From NCBI GenBank assembly GCA_028873795.1, contig JAPPNP010000003.1, positions 1 to 63,227 on the forward strand: DNA of 63,227 bases, in the 5' to 3' direction. The notes under the pieces were generated by a model, which saw only the letters and a list, made by a program, of their open reading frames with translations, ran no database searches and had not been told where the DNA came from. The translations under genes and the position numbers were made by a program. This DNA comes from Chloroflexota bacterium (GTDB taxonomy: Bacteria > Chloroflexota > UBA11872). Each line of letters begins with the position of its first letter. Position 1 is the first letter of the stretch. This document shows, piece after piece, positions 42,640 to 51,404 of this stretch.

Positions 42640-43662
42640 CTAGTGGAACTGCCTGAGGAACCGCAAGTCGTTGCGGTAGAAGCTGCGGATGTCGGTGACG
42701 CCGTACTTCAGCATGGCGATTCGCTCCACGCCCATGCCAAAGGCGAAGCCCTGGTAGACCTCGGGGTCGTAGCCGACGTTGGCCAGCACCGTGGGGTGCA
42801 CCATGCCCGCGCCCAGGATTTCGATCCAGCCACTGCCGCCGCAAACCGAGCAGCCGCCGCCGTCGCAGGCGTGGCAGGACATCTCGGCCTCGGCGCTGGG
42901 CTCGGTGAAGGGGAAGTAGCTGGCGCGAATCCGCAGCTCGCGGTCAGGACCGAACATGGCGCGCACGAAGTGGGTGAGCGTGCCGCGCAGGTCCGCCATC
43001 GTGATGTGCTCGTCGATTGCCAGGCCCTCGACCTGCATGAACTCGGATTCGTGCGAGGCGTCGCGGTTCTCGTAGCGATAGACCTTGCCCGGCACGATCA
43101 CACGCACCGGCGGTCGCACCTGCTCCATCACGCGCGCCTGGACCGGCGAAGTGTGGGTCCGCAGCAGTAAGTCGCCGGGGCGGGCCTGCTGCTGGAGATG
43201 GAAGGTGTCCCACATGTCGCGGGCCGGATGGTCGGCGGGGATGTTGAGCAATTCGAAGTTGTAGCGGTCCCACTCCACTTCCGGCCCGCTGACGGCGCGG
43301 AAGCCCAGCGGCGCGAGCACCGCGCGAATCTCGCGCAGGGTGCGGGTGAGGGGATGCAGCCGTCCCAGGCGCACCGGATAGCCGGGCATGGTGACGTCGG
43401 CGCCGGATTCGTCCTCTCGCCGGCTCAGGCTGTCGCGGTGGGCGGCTAGCGCCTCCTCCAGAGACTGGCGCGCGGCATTGGCGGCCTGCCCGGCAGCCCG
43501 GCGCTCGTCCGGCGGCAAGTCCCGAATCGACCGCAGGATGCCGGTGAGCGCGCTGCGCCGTCCCAGGTGCGCGACGCGCCACGCCTCGAGCGCCGCGTCG
43601 GAGCCAGCCTGCGAAAGCTCGGCGCGCGCGGCGGCCAGCAGCTCGTCAATGCGCTCCTGCAC
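42640..43662 (-). CDS. pheS: Phenylalanyl-tRNA synthetase alpha subunit
   Basis: The 340-aa product has the class II motifs THTSPVQARVME, PGKVYRYENRDASHESEF and GFAFGMGVERIAMLKYG. A Cys-rich insertion (CHACDGGGCSVCGGSGW) precedes IEILGAGMVHP, as in many bacterial PheS, and may bind zinc. The start is a GTG at 43662, with AAGGAT upstream, overlapping the end of the trmH-like gene by 17 bases; longer readings run into that gene. Confidence 0.95.
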   Translation of the reverse strand: MQERIDELLAAARAELSQAGSDAALEAWRVAHLGRRSALTGILRSIRDLPPDERRAAGQAANAARQSLEEALAAHRDSLSRREDESGADVTMPGYPVRLGRLHPLTRTLREIRAVLAPLGFRAVSGPEVEWDRYNFELLNIPADHPARDMWDTFHLQQQARPGDLLLRTHTSPVQARVMEQVRPPVRVIVPGKVYRYENRDASHESEFMQVEGLAIDEHITMADLRGTLTHFVRAMFGPDRELRIRASYFPFTEPSAEAEMSCHACDGGGCSVCGGSGWIEILGAGMVHPTVLANVGYDPEVYQGFAFGMGVERIAMLKYGVTDIRSFYRNDLRFLRQFH

Positions 43663-44464
43663 CGGGATCCTTGTTGGTGTAACCGGCCGCGCGCTGCCGC
43701 GCGGCCTCGAACAGGATAACGGCGGCCGCAGCGGCGGCGTTGAGCGACTCGACCTCGCGTTGCATGGGCACGCGGACGGCGGCGCGGCTGGCCGAGCGCC
43801 AGGCGGGGGAAACACCGGCGGATTCGGCGCCAACGATCAATCCGCTGGGCCCCGTCCAATCGACGTCGTGGTAGGCCAGGTCGGCGTCCGCGCTGGCCGC
43901 GTAGAGGTCGACCCCGGCGGCGAACGCTTCGAGGTCCTCCGACTCGGACAGCTTGCGGATGGGCACGCGAAACTGCCCACCGGCGCCCGCGCGCATGGCC
44001 TTTGGGCTGTGAGCGTCCGCCGTGCCGGGCGTGCAGATCACGCCGGTCACGCCAGCCGCGGCCGCGCTGCGGACCATGGCGCCGACGTTGCCCGGGTCTT
44101 GCACGGCGTCGAGGACCAGAAGCAGCGCGGAGTCCGGAAGCGGCGGTGGGTCCGGCGTGGCGATCACCGCCAGCACTCCCTGCGGCGTTTCCGTATCGGC
44201 AACAGCGTTGAACACCCGGTCGGTGCAGTGGCGCACGGAATGCCCCTGGGCCGCGGCCTCGTCGGCGACTGCCGCGGCGGCTGGAGACGGGTTGTCCACA
44301 CACAGGACGGAAACGACTACGCCTGCGCGCAGCGCCTCGGCCACGAGCTTCGGCCCTTCGACGACGGTGTGACTGGCGCGGCGGCGCGCGCTGCCGCGCT
44401 GGAGCGACCGAACATGGGCAACCGCCGGGTTGCGAGCACTGCGAATGAGCGGCGCTGGAGCCAC
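43646..44464 (-). CDS. TrmH/SpoU family RNA 2'-O-methyltransferase
   Basis: SPOUT enzymes methylate ribose 2'-OH in tRNA or rRNA. The 272-aa product has a short N-terminal substrate-binding part (VVEGPKLVAEAL), then LVLDAVQDPGNVGAMVRSA, GLIVGAESAGVS and the trefoil-knot motif RVPMQREVESLNAAAAAAV. It lies between rplT and pheS, as in many bacteria. The exact RNA target is not known. Confidence 0.92.
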   Translation of the reverse strand: MAPAPLIRSARNPAVAHVRSLQRGSARRRASHTVVEGPKLVAEALRAGVVVSVLCVDNPSPAAAAVADEAAAQGHSVRHCTDRVFNAVADTETPQGVLAVIATPDPPPLPDSALLLVLDAVQDPGNVGAMVRSAAAAGVTGVICTPGTADAHSPKAMRAGAGGQFRVPIRKLSESEDLEAFAAGVDLYAASADADLAYHDVDWTGPSGLIVGAESAGVSPAWRSASRAAVRVPMQREVESLNAAAAAAVILFEAARQRAAGYTNKDPGAGAH

Positions 44465-44477
44465 GGCCCCACCGCGC

Positions 44478-44831
44478 CTAGGCGGCGGCTTGCGCCGCCT
44501 TCACCAGGTCCTCAAAGGCCTCGGGCTCGTTGAGGGCCAGGTCCGCCAGCACCTTGCGGTCGAGGTCGATGTTGGCCCGCCGCAGGCCGTGCATGAACTG
44601 GCTGTAGGTCATGCCCAGCGCGCGAGCCCGCGCGTTGATGCGCAGGATCCAGCCTCGCCGCATGTCGCGGCGCCGCGTTCGCCGGTGCGCGTAGGCGTAT
44701 TGCCGCGCGTGCATCAGGTCTTCGTTGGCGGCCTTGAACTGGCGGCTGCGCGCGCCCTTGTGGCCGCGGACGGCCTTGAGAACGCGCCGGCGGCGCTTGC
44801 GACTGGCGACGCTGCGCTTGATACGTGCCAT
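44478..44831 (-). CDS. rplT: 50S ribosomal protein L20
   Basis: The 117-aa product matches L20 throughout: KRSVASRKRRRRVLKAVRGHKG, then YAYAHRRTRRRDMRRGWILRINAR and the C-terminal helical part. L20 binds 23S rRNA early in 50S assembly. It follows rpmI after 12 bp, and in many bacteria it represses its own operon. Confidence 0.98.
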   Translation of the reverse strand: MARIKRSVASRKRRRRVLKAVRGHKGARSRQFKAANEDLMHARQYAYAHRRTRRRDMRRGWILRINARARALGMTYSQFMHGLRRANIDLDRKVLADLALNEPEAFEDLVKAAQAAA

Positions 44832-44843
44832 CGACGGTCGGTC

Positions 44844-45038
44844 CTACCCGGCGAGCAGGCGCTTGGCCTGCTTGAGCTGTCCACCCGTGATGGGCTGCTC
44901 GTGGCCCTTGGCGCGACGCGCGCGGCGGCTCTTCTTGCGCCGCAGGGTCTGCGCCGTGCTCTTGGCGCACGTCACCTTCCCGTTGGCGGTTCTTCGCAGG
45001 CGCTTGGCGGCGGCTTTTCGAGTTTTGAGTTTTGGCAT
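44844..45038 (-). CDS. rpmI: 50S ribosomal protein L35
   Basis: This 64-aa product begins MPKLKTRKAAAKRLRRTANGK, the standard L35 start, with a basic RRKKSRRARRAKG region. It is normally preceded by infC, but here an LRR lipoprotein gene lies upstream. A hairpin with a T-rich tail lies in its leader at 45042-45070. Confidence 0.97.
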   Translation of the reverse strand: MPKLKTRKAAAKRLRRTANGKVTCAKSTAQTLRRKKSRRARRAKGHEQPITGGQLKQAKRLLAG

Positions 45039-45041
45039 AGG

Positions 45042-45070
45042 ACAAGAAAACCGCGGCGCTGCACGCCGCG
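45042..45070 (-). terminator. Hairpin with T-rich tail in the rpmI leader
   Basis: CGCGGCG-TGCAG-CGCCGCG is a perfect 7-bp stem followed by GGTTTTCTTGT, just before the rpmI ATG. As the transcript must pass it to reach rpmI, it could be an attenuator or a terminator for the LRR gene upstream (with an rpmI promoter placed between). Confidence 0.55.
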
Positions 45071-45119
45071 ATGTTTCAGGGTAGCACGGGTCGACCCGAA
45101 TCTCCGCGATGCCCAGGCT

Positions 45120-46892
45120 TCAGCTCCCGTCGCAGAATGGCAGCCCGAGCGTGTCGAGGTCATTGTCGGGGACGTTGCGCAATTCCTTGGGGATGCAGCC
45201 CGTAAACCGGTTGTAGGCGAGCTCGAGGGTGCCCAGATTCACGAGCCGGCCGAGTTCGGGGGGCACGGACCCGCTGAGATGATTGTGGTCGAGCCTCAGG
45301 GTCGCGAGCTTGGCGAGGCTGCCGAACTCGGACGGGATCGGCCCGTGCAGGCGGTTTGCCGAGAGATCCAGCACGCGCAGGCTGGAGAGACGACCGAGCT
45401 CGGTCGGGATCGGCCCGCTGAGCTGATTCTCCGCAAGAACCAGGCCCACGACGCGGCCCCTGTCGTCCGTGACGGCGCCGTCCCACTCGCCAAGGGGCTC
45501 TTGGCTGAGCCAGTTGGTGCTGTGCACCCAATTCGGTCCATCGGTGGCGCGATAGAGCGCGACCAGCGCCGCTCGGTCGGCGGCAATGGCGGCCCGAAGT
45601 CCCGCAGCCGACCCCGGGTCGGCGACGGCGCAGAACGGCAGGCCCAGCTCTTGGAGGTCGCTGCGCGGCAGCTCGCCGAAGACCGCGGGAATGCATCCGG
45701 TGAAGCGGTTGCCACCGGCGAGATGCAGCAGGGTCAAGTTGGCGAGGCGGCCGAGTTCGGCAGGTATTGCTCCGCGCAGCTGGTTGCCGCTCAGCCACAG
45801 CTCGTCCAAATCGGCAAGGCGTCCGAGCTCGGAAGGTATTGCCCCGCTGAGCCGGTTATTCCTCAGATCCAGTCCCACCAGATTTGCAAGCCGACCCAAT
45901 TGGGGCGGGATGATCCCGCTGAGTTGGTTGGAACCGAGCATCAGCCCAACCAGATTTGCAAGCCGGCCCAATTCGGTCGGGATCGGCCCGCTGAGTTGGT
46001 TGGAAGCCAGCACCAGCCAATAGAGCTGGGTGAGTTGACCCAACTCGGGAGGGATCGGCCCGCTCAAGCGGTTGTGGGAGACGTCCAGTCCTTGCAGATT
46101 GCCCAGCCGGCCCAACGCTGGCGGGACCGGACCGCTGAGATCGTTTCCGGCGAGCGACAGCTCTCGCAGATTGGCGAGACGGCCCAGGGCGGACGGGATC
46201 GCCCCGCTAAGCCGGTTATCCCTGAGATTGAGCCCCACCAGGTTTGAAAGCCAGCCCAATTCGGGCGGGATCGGCCCGTGCAGTTGGTTTCCTCGAAGAT
46301 CCAATAGTTCCAGGTTTGCGAGCCGGCCCAACTCGGGCGGGATCGCACCACGCAACTGGTTGAATCGGATCTCGAGCCTTCGCAGCCGGAAGAGATCGCC
46401 CAATTCCGGCGGAATCGCCCCGCTGAGCTGGTTCCCAGAGAGCCACAGCGCGGCCAGCCTGTCGAGGCGTCCCAGCGCAGCCGGTAGCTCCCCGATCAAC
46501 TGATTGTCCTCGAGCGCCAGCCGCGTGACGCGGCCCGTTCGATCCGTGGTGACGCCGCGCCAACCACCGAGCGGCGCGTCGCTCAGCCATCCGACGCTGT
46601 TCGTCCAGTTCGGGCCGTCGGTCGCGTGGTAGAGCGCGGCGAGCACTTCGCGGTCCGGGTCGGCGGCGGACGTGGGCCCGGCGGTGGGCACCGCCGTCGT
46701 GCGGGGCGCTGGGGTCGGCACCGGTGTGACCCGAGGAGTCGCGCTTGGGACAGACGCGGTAGCAGGCGGTGGCCTGAATGCGGGCGTCGGGGTTGGGTCT
46801 GCCCGCTCAGCCGTGTCGGCGGGGGCGTCGCAGGCGGTCGCCATGAGCACGAGCGCGAGCAGCGGCGCGAGCACGGCGGCGCGGATGGTCAT
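45120..46892 (-). CDS. Surface leucine-rich-repeat lipoprotein
   Basis: The 590-aa product has a signal with lipobox (LMATAC, Cys 20) and a Pro/Thr linker to about residue 75. Two LRR blocks of about 12 and 4 repeats follow, each of 24 residues with the plant-like consensus NxLSGxIPxELGxL. Each block opens with an ALYxATDGPNWxxSxxWL cap and ends in FTGCIP...LGLPFC. The whole is a solenoid for binding another surface or molecule, such as a host or matrix ligand. The ATG at 46892 has GGGAGG upstream. Confidence 0.9.
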   Translation of the reverse strand: MTIRAAVLAPLLALVLMATACDAPADTAERADPTPTPAFRPPPATASVPSATPRVTPVPTPAPRTTAVPTAGPTSAADPDREVLAALYHATDGPNWTNSVGWLSDAPLGGWRGVTTDRTGRVTRLALEDNQLIGELPAALGRLDRLAALWLSGNQLSGAIPPELGDLFRLRRLEIRFNQLRGAIPPELGRLANLELLDLRGNQLHGPIPPELGWLSNLVGLNLRDNRLSGAIPSALGRLANLRELSLAGNDLSGPVPPALGRLGNLQGLDVSHNRLSGPIPPELGQLTQLYWLVLASNQLSGPIPTELGRLANLVGLMLGSNQLSGIIPPQLGRLANLVGLDLRNNRLSGAIPSELGRLADLDELWLSGNQLRGAIPAELGRLANLTLLHLAGGNRFTGCIPAVFGELPRSDLQELGLPFCAVADPGSAAGLRAAIAADRAALVALYRATDGPNWVHSTNWLSQEPLGEWDGAVTDDRGRVVGLVLAENQLSGPIPTELGRLSSLRVLDLSANRLHGPIPSEFGSLAKLATLRLDHNHLSGSVPPELGRLVNLGTLELAYNRFTGCIPKELRNVPDNDLDTLGLPFCDGS

Positions 46893-47226
46893 GAGCGATG
46901 CCTCCCACGGAGGCGCTTGCGCGGCGCACCGCGCGATGCCCGCAGCCCTATCCGGCAGGTGGACGTGGGCAAGCATCACGCAAGACGCGGTGACCGGCAA
47001 CAGGGGGCGTGGACAGGCCCCGAAACAGACTCGTCGCATCGCGCCCGTGGGCGGACGCTCCGCATACCTAGGTGGGTCCACAGGCGAGCTTGGGCTGGAT
47101 TCCCGCCTCCGCGGGAATGGCGGACGCGGGGCGACGCGTTCCGATTACGCCGTGCGGTACAGTCGCCGAAGAGGGAAGCCGGCCGCTGCGTTGTCGCGCG
47201 CCGCGATTTCCCGCTCAACGCGACTC
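46893..47226. other. Divergent intergenic region
   Basis: This 334-bp gap separates the LRR gene from the metallophosphoesterase gene. It contains the palindrome GATTCCCGCCTCCGCGGGAATG at 47098-47119. A TACAGT at about 47158 could be a -10 box for the phosphoesterase. No gene is seen. Confidence 0.6.
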
Positions 47227-47955
47227 ATGCACATTGCCGCTTTCGCCGATGTCCACGCCAATCTGACCGCGCTGCGCGCGGTGCTGCGGGACATCGACGA
47301 TCACGGGCCCTTCGATTTGGTCGTGTCCAACGGCGATCAGATCCTCGGAGGGCCGCGGCCGCTCGAGACCTGGCGGGAGCTCGAGCGGACCGGGGCCTAT
47401 TGCCTGTGCGGCAACACCGAGCGCGATCTGGGAATCGGGCAGTTTCCACCGGCGCCCGCCGGCGGCCAATGGCGCGACCGCATTCTCGAGGTATTCGACT
47501 GGACCATGGACGCCGTGCCGGCGGATGTCCGCGTGCGGGCCGCTGGGCTGCCGCAGCGACTCGATCTGCGAATGGACCTGGGACCGCTGCTGGTCATCAG
47601 CCATGCGAACGGCGTCAATCTGGACGACTTCATGTGGCCAGATACCGATCCGTCGGAGCTCGACCGCTTGACCGGCACGCCCCCGCCGGAGCTGCTGGTC
47701 GTAGGGCATATCCACGCGCCGATGGACCTGCAGGTTGGGCCAACTCGGGTTCTGCGGGCGGGCAGCGTGGGCTTGATGTACGAGGCCAACGCCTACAACC
47801 AGGCCCATTGGACTGAGATCACGTGGGATGCGCCGAGGCGCGTGTGGCAGGCAACACCGCACGCGGTGACTTGGGATCACACCTCGGAGATTTCCGCGGG
47901 CCATGCCGTCGGATATCCGGGCACGGAGATCCTTCCGGGGTACGAGCGCGGCTAG
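47227..47955 (+). CDS. Calcineurin-like metallophosphoesterase
   Basis: The 242-aa product has the metal motifs FADVHANLTALRAVL, VVSNGDQILGG, CLCGNTERD and VISHANG plus VVGHIHAP, which match the YfcE/MPP family. The substrate is unknown. The start is the ATG at 47227 with a weak ribosome-binding site; longer versions run into non-coding sequence. It is followed by a MIP18-family gene on the same strand. Confidence 0.9.
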   Translation: MHIAAFADVHANLTALRAVLRDIDDHGPFDLVVSNGDQILGGPRPLETWRELERTGAYCLCGNTERDLGIGQFPPAPAGGQWRDRILEVFDWTMDAVPADVRVRAAGLPQRLDLRMDLGPLLVISHANGVNLDDFMWPDTDPSELDRLTGTPPPELLVVGHIHAPMDLQVGPTRVLRAGSVGLMYEANAYNQAHWTEITWDAPRRVWQATPHAVTWDHTSEISAGHAVGYPGTEILPGYERG

Positions 47956-48024
47956 CGGGCGTCTTGTTCGCATGCCCGCGGGCTGCGATGCTTGCGCTGG
48001 AGAGACATCGCGCTGGAGGCGACC

Positions 48025-48351
48025 ATGGCCGCACCCCTGGCGGAAGAGACGATTCGAGATTCTCTGCGCGAGGTGATCGACCCTGAGATCGGCATCAACA
48101 TCGTCGACCTGGGGCTGATCTACGAGATTGAGCTGGCCCCCGCCGAGGCCGAGCCCGATGCCCACGACGTGTCGGTGACCATGACCCTGACGACGCCCGG
48201 ATGCCCGGCCGGACCGCAAATCCTGCAGCAGGTGAAGCAGGTGGTGGAGGGCGTGCCCGGCGTGCACAGCATGGAGCTCGATCTCACGTTTAGCCCCCTG
48301 TGGAACGAGGAGATGCTGAGCGAGGACGTCCGCTGGATTCTGGGCCGCTAG
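48025..48351 (+). CDS. MIP18/DUF59 family iron-sulfur assembly protein
   Basis: The 108-aa product resembles the SufT/PaaD group: LREVIDPEIGINIVDLGLIY, then MTLTTPGCPAG, then TFSPLWNEEMLSEDVR. The Cys in TTPGCP is conserved in the family. The ATG at 48025 follows GGAGGCGACC. Such proteins assist [Fe-S] delivery. Confidence 0.92.
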   Translation: MAAPLAEETIRDSLREVIDPEIGINIVDLGLIYEIELAPAEAEPDAHDVSVTMTLTTPGCPAGPQILQQVKQVVEGVPGVHSMELDLTFSPLWNEEMLSEDVRWILGR

Positions 48352-48380
48352 ACCGACCGCGTCGGGCGGAAGTTTGGTAG

Positions 48381-48400
48381 GGGCGGTTCGCGAACCGCCC
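48381..48400. repeat. GGGCGGTTCGCGAACCGCCC palindrome, copy 1
   Basis: This perfect 20-base palindrome lies between the MIP18 gene and the nuclease gene. An identical copy is at 61680-61699. Confidence 0.85.
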
Positions 48401-48411
48401 GTCCGGGGGAT

Positions 48412-49161
48412 GTGACGATCGCACGCCGCGTGACCCGGCTGAGCTTTACCAAGCTGTCCCTCTTCGAGTTCTGCCCCACGGCCTATCGCTATCGCTACGT
48501 CGAGCGCGTGCCGATGCCCTTCGTGCCTCGGATTGTGGTGGGCTCGATCGTCCACTCGGTGCTCCACCGGCTCTTCGAGCGTTTGCAGGAAAGCCAACGA
48601 GTCGACAAGGCGGTCTTGGACGGGCTGCACGCGGACTACTGGAACGATGCGCCGCAGCTCGACCGTGAGCGGTTCCCGGACATGTGGCGGGACGGACAGG
48701 CGTTGCTCGATGGCTACTGGACGGCCAATCATGCGGACCTTGGCCAGCCGGTGTTGCTTGAGTCGCGCTTCCGCTTTCGCCCGAGCCCCGCGGCGGGCTT
48801 TTCCATCGAGGGCGTGATCGATCGAGTGGACGAGACGCCCTCCGGCGCGGCGATCATCGATTACAAGAGCGGTCGCCGCCCCGAGCGGCTGCCGGACCGC
48901 CTGCGGGCGCAGCTGCACACCTACGCCTTGGGCGTGGAGCAGGTGCACCAGCGGAAGGTCGAACGCCTCGATGCCTACTTCTTGGCCGATAACGACGGCA
49001 TTTCAATCAGGCCGGACCCCGACTACCGCGACGCGTTGCTCGGAAGGTATGCGGCGACGGCGGACCGCGTTAAGGCCGAGAGTTTCGCGGCCACGCCCGG
49101 GCCGCACTGCGGCTGGTGCGACTTTCGAGACCGGTGTCCGTTCCGGGCGACCGACACGTAG
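48412..49161 (+). CDS. PD-(D/E)XK nuclease (RecB-like, Fe-S)
   Basis: The 249-aa product has the fold motifs VVGSIVHSVLHRLF, EGVIDRVDE, AAIIDYKSG (active-site Lys) and QLHTYALGV. A Cys at residue 21 (FEFCPTAYRYRY) and three near the C-terminus (CGWCDFRDRC) suit a [4Fe-4S] cluster as in Cas4/AddB nucleases. It is a stand-alone RecB-type exonuclease, not part of a CRISPR locus here. It starts with a GTG at 48412. Confidence 0.9.
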   Translation: MTIARRVTRLSFTKLSLFEFCPTAYRYRYVERVPMPFVPRIVVGSIVHSVLHRLFERLQESQRVDKAVLDGLHADYWNDAPQLDRERFPDMWRDGQALLDGYWTANHADLGQPVLLESRFRFRPSPAAGFSIEGVIDRVDETPSGAAIIDYKSGRRPERLPDRLRAQLHTYALGVEQVHQRKVERLDAYFLADNDGISIRPDPDYRDALLGRYAATADRVKAESFAATPGPHCGWCDFRDRCPFRATDT

Positions 49162-49197
49162 CGCTCAGCCCGCGTGGCCATTGCCGTTCGCGTGGAA

Positions 49198-50463
49198 TCA
49201 GGTTTCCGCTCGGCGATGGCCACCGTGAATGTAGGCTTCGAACTCCTCGCGGAAGCGGCTGACCGCGCCGCGCACCGGCTGGTGCGCGAAGTGCCCCAGC
49301 CCGCAGAACGACGCCATCATGCTGGCGCCCAGCTCCTCGAGCAGGTCGAGGTCATCCATCGTGCCCTGGCCGTGCAGGATGCGCTCGCAGATCTGGACCA
49401 GGTTGGGCGTGCCCTCGCGGCAGGGGATGCAAAAGCCGCAGCTCTCGTCCTCGAAGAACAGCGCGTCGCGGTAGGCCACGTCGACCATGCACGCGGTGTC
49501 GTCGAACACCACGACGCCGCCGGTGCCCATGATCGTGCCCAACTCGGCCATCGACTTGGGTTCGAGCGGCGCGTCGAGCTCGGCAGGGGTGAGGGGCGCG
49601 GACGATGCTCCGCCGGGCTTGAATCCCTTGAGCGTCCGCCCCTCGGGCACGCCGCCGCCGTGATCCATGATCACCTCGCGGGCCGACACGCCCAGGGGCA
49701 GTTCCACGCAGACGGGGTTCACCACGTTGCCCGAGAGGCAATACATCTTGGTGCCCGCCGCGTCGCCGATGCCGAGGTCCTTGAACCACTCGGCGCCCTT
49801 CATCACGATGGCGGGCGCGGCGGCCAGCGTCTCCACGTTGTTGATGGCGGTTGGCAGGCCCCACACGCCGAAGTTGGTGGGGAACGGCGGCTTGAACCGC
49901 GGGTTGCCCCGCTTACCTTCCAGGGAATTGAAGAGCGCGGTCTCCTCGCCCACGATGTAGGCACCGGCGCCGCGCCGGAACTCGACCTCCAGGTTGAAGT
50001 CGTCCCGGCCGCAAATGCCCTGCCCGAGAAAGCCAGCGTCGTAGGCCTCGCGCAGCGCGGCCTTCACCCGCTCGTGCGACAAGCCGTACTCGCCGCGGAT
50101 GTAGAAATAGCCGCGCTCGGCGTTTGAGGCGTACGCGGCGATGATCATGCCCTCGATGGTCATGTGCGGGTCCAGCTCGAGGGACAGTCGATTCACGTAG
50201 GTGCCCGGCTCGCTTTCGTCGGCGTTCACGACGACGTAGCGCGGCGTCTTGGGGTCCTTGCGGACGAACTCCCACTTCAGACCGGTTGGGAAGAAGGCGC
50301 CGCCGCGGCCGGTGAGATTCGACGCTTTGATCAGCTCGGTCACGTCCTCCGGCGACATCTCCTTGAGGACGCGCTCGAGGGCCTCGTAGCCCCCGGATTC
50401 GCGATAGCTGGCCAGCGTCCAAGGCTTGGGATTGCCGAAGTTGCGCGTGACGACCAGCTCCAT
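49198..50463 (-). CDS. nuoF: NADH-quinone oxidoreductase subunit F (NuoF-like)
   Basis: This 421-aa protein carries FMN, NADH and a [4Fe-4S] cluster. It has the NADH/FMN-binding GRGGAFFPTGLKWEF, YIRGEYGLSHERVKAALREA and GAGAYIVGEETALFNSLEG. The cluster Cys lie in DESCGFCIPCREGTPN and the later SFCGLGHF. The ATG at 50463 overlaps the nuoE stop. It could also serve another NAD-linked enzyme, since no other complex I gene is near. Confidence 0.95.
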   Translation of the reverse strand: MELVVTRNFGNPKPWTLASYRESGGYEALERVLKEMSPEDVTELIKASNLTGRGGAFFPTGLKWEFVRKDPKTPRYVVVNADESEPGTYVNRLSLELDPHMTIEGMIIAAYASNAERGYFYIRGEYGLSHERVKAALREAYDAGFLGQGICGRDDFNLEVEFRRGAGAYIVGEETALFNSLEGKRGNPRFKPPFPTNFGVWGLPTAINNVETLAAAPAIVMKGAEWFKDLGIGDAAGTKMYCLSGNVVNPVCVELPLGVSAREVIMDHGGGVPEGRTLKGFKPGGASSAPLTPAELDAPLEPKSMAELGTIMGTGGVVVFDDTACMVDVAYRDALFFEDESCGFCIPCREGTPNLVQICERILHGQGTMDDLDLLEELGASMMASFCGLGHFAHQPVRGAVSRFREEFEAYIHGGHRRAET

Positions 50464-50993
50464 CAGCCCGCGCCGTTCCGGATGTCGTCGAGCAGATTCG
50501 GCACGTCGTCCGGCATCACCGGACCGTGCTGATCGAGATTGACCAGCATGGCCGGCTGCATGTCGCACAGGCCGAGGCACGAGACCACTTTCACGATGAA
50601 CTGGCCGTCGGGGCTGGCGTGCCCGCGCGGCACGCCCAGCTCCTGCTCCAGCGCGCCGATCAGCTTGGGCGCGCCCGCGAGGTGGCAGCTCAAGTCGCGG
50701 CACACGCGCAGCACGTTGGGCGGCTGCGGCTCCAGGGAGAACATGGTGTAGAACGTCGCCACGCCGAAGACCTGGCTCTCGGGAATCTTCAGCTCCTCGG
50801 CAATCATGGTGATGGCCTCGGGCGGCACGTAGGAGAACAACTCCTGGGCCGCGTACAGCGCTTCGATGGACGAGCCGGGCAGCTCCTTGAGGGGCTGCAG
50901 CCGTTCCCGCAGCGTGTCGAGCTTCGGTCGCTCGGCTTCCGGCAGCGGCTCGCGGCCGGGCGGCGTCTCGAGCTCAGTGTGGTGAATGGCCAT
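50463..50993 (-). CDS. nuoE: NADH-quinone oxidoreductase subunit E (NuoE-like)
   Basis: NuoE binds a [2Fe-2S] cluster next to NuoF. The 176-aa product has LYAAQELFSYVPPEAI and the four Cys ligands in RVCRDLSCHLAGA and SCLGLCDMQPAM. The start is the ATG at 50993. It overlaps nuoF by one base (TGATG). Confidence 0.95.
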   Translation of the reverse strand: MAIHHTELETPPGREPLPEAERPKLDTLRERLQPLKELPGSSIEALYAAQELFSYVPPEAITMIAEELKIPESQVFGVATFYTMFSLEPQPPNVLRVCRDLSCHLAGAPKLIGALEQELGVPRGHASPDGQFIVKVVSCLGLCDMQPAMLVNLDQHGPVMPDDVPNLLDDIRNGAG

Positions 50994-51136
50994 GCAATAA
51001 GGGCGCGCGGCGGCGCGTCCGTTCACCTGGAAATTGGCGGGTGAGTTTAGCACCGATCCCCGTGGCGGCTGGTGACGGACACGCCCGGCCGCCGGACTGA
51101 AACGCGTGGTGCTAGCGTGGCGCGTGGGGAGACCCT

Positions 51137-51358
51137 ATGGCACTGACGGAACAGCAAGCCCGCGAGCTGCGCAGCCTGGTGGCGAGCTGGAATCGCGCGT
51201 CGATGGCGGTCGGCAATTTGCTGCGCGACGGCGCCGTCACGGCGCAGGGCATCGACATGCAGGCGCTGCGCGACGCGACCGACCGGCGCGCCCAGGCGGA
51301 GCACTTGCTGGTCGACTTCTGGATCAGCGCCGCGCAGGACGAATCCGGACGCCGTTAG
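51137..51358 (+). CDS. Hypothetical 73-aa protein
   Basis: The product begins MALTEQQARELRSLVASWNR and is likely all alpha-helical, with charged and Ala-rich stretches such as LRDATDRRAQAEHLLVDFW. The ATG follows GGGGAG at a normal distance. I do not recognise it. It lies 46 bp before folC on the same strand. Confidence 0.6.
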   Translation: MALTEQQARELRSLVASWNRASMAVGNLLRDGAVTAQGIDMQALRDATDRRAQAEHLLVDFWISAAQDESGRR

Positions 51359-51404
51359 CTGGCTGACGTGCGCCGCATGGTCGAGCGGATGGAGCAATCA
51401 GGCG

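Noticed and set aside
48412-49161. Cas4 nuclease, suggesting a CRISPR locus
   Set aside because: No CRISPR repeats or other cas genes are in the window; the RecB-like fold is common in stand-alone nucleases.
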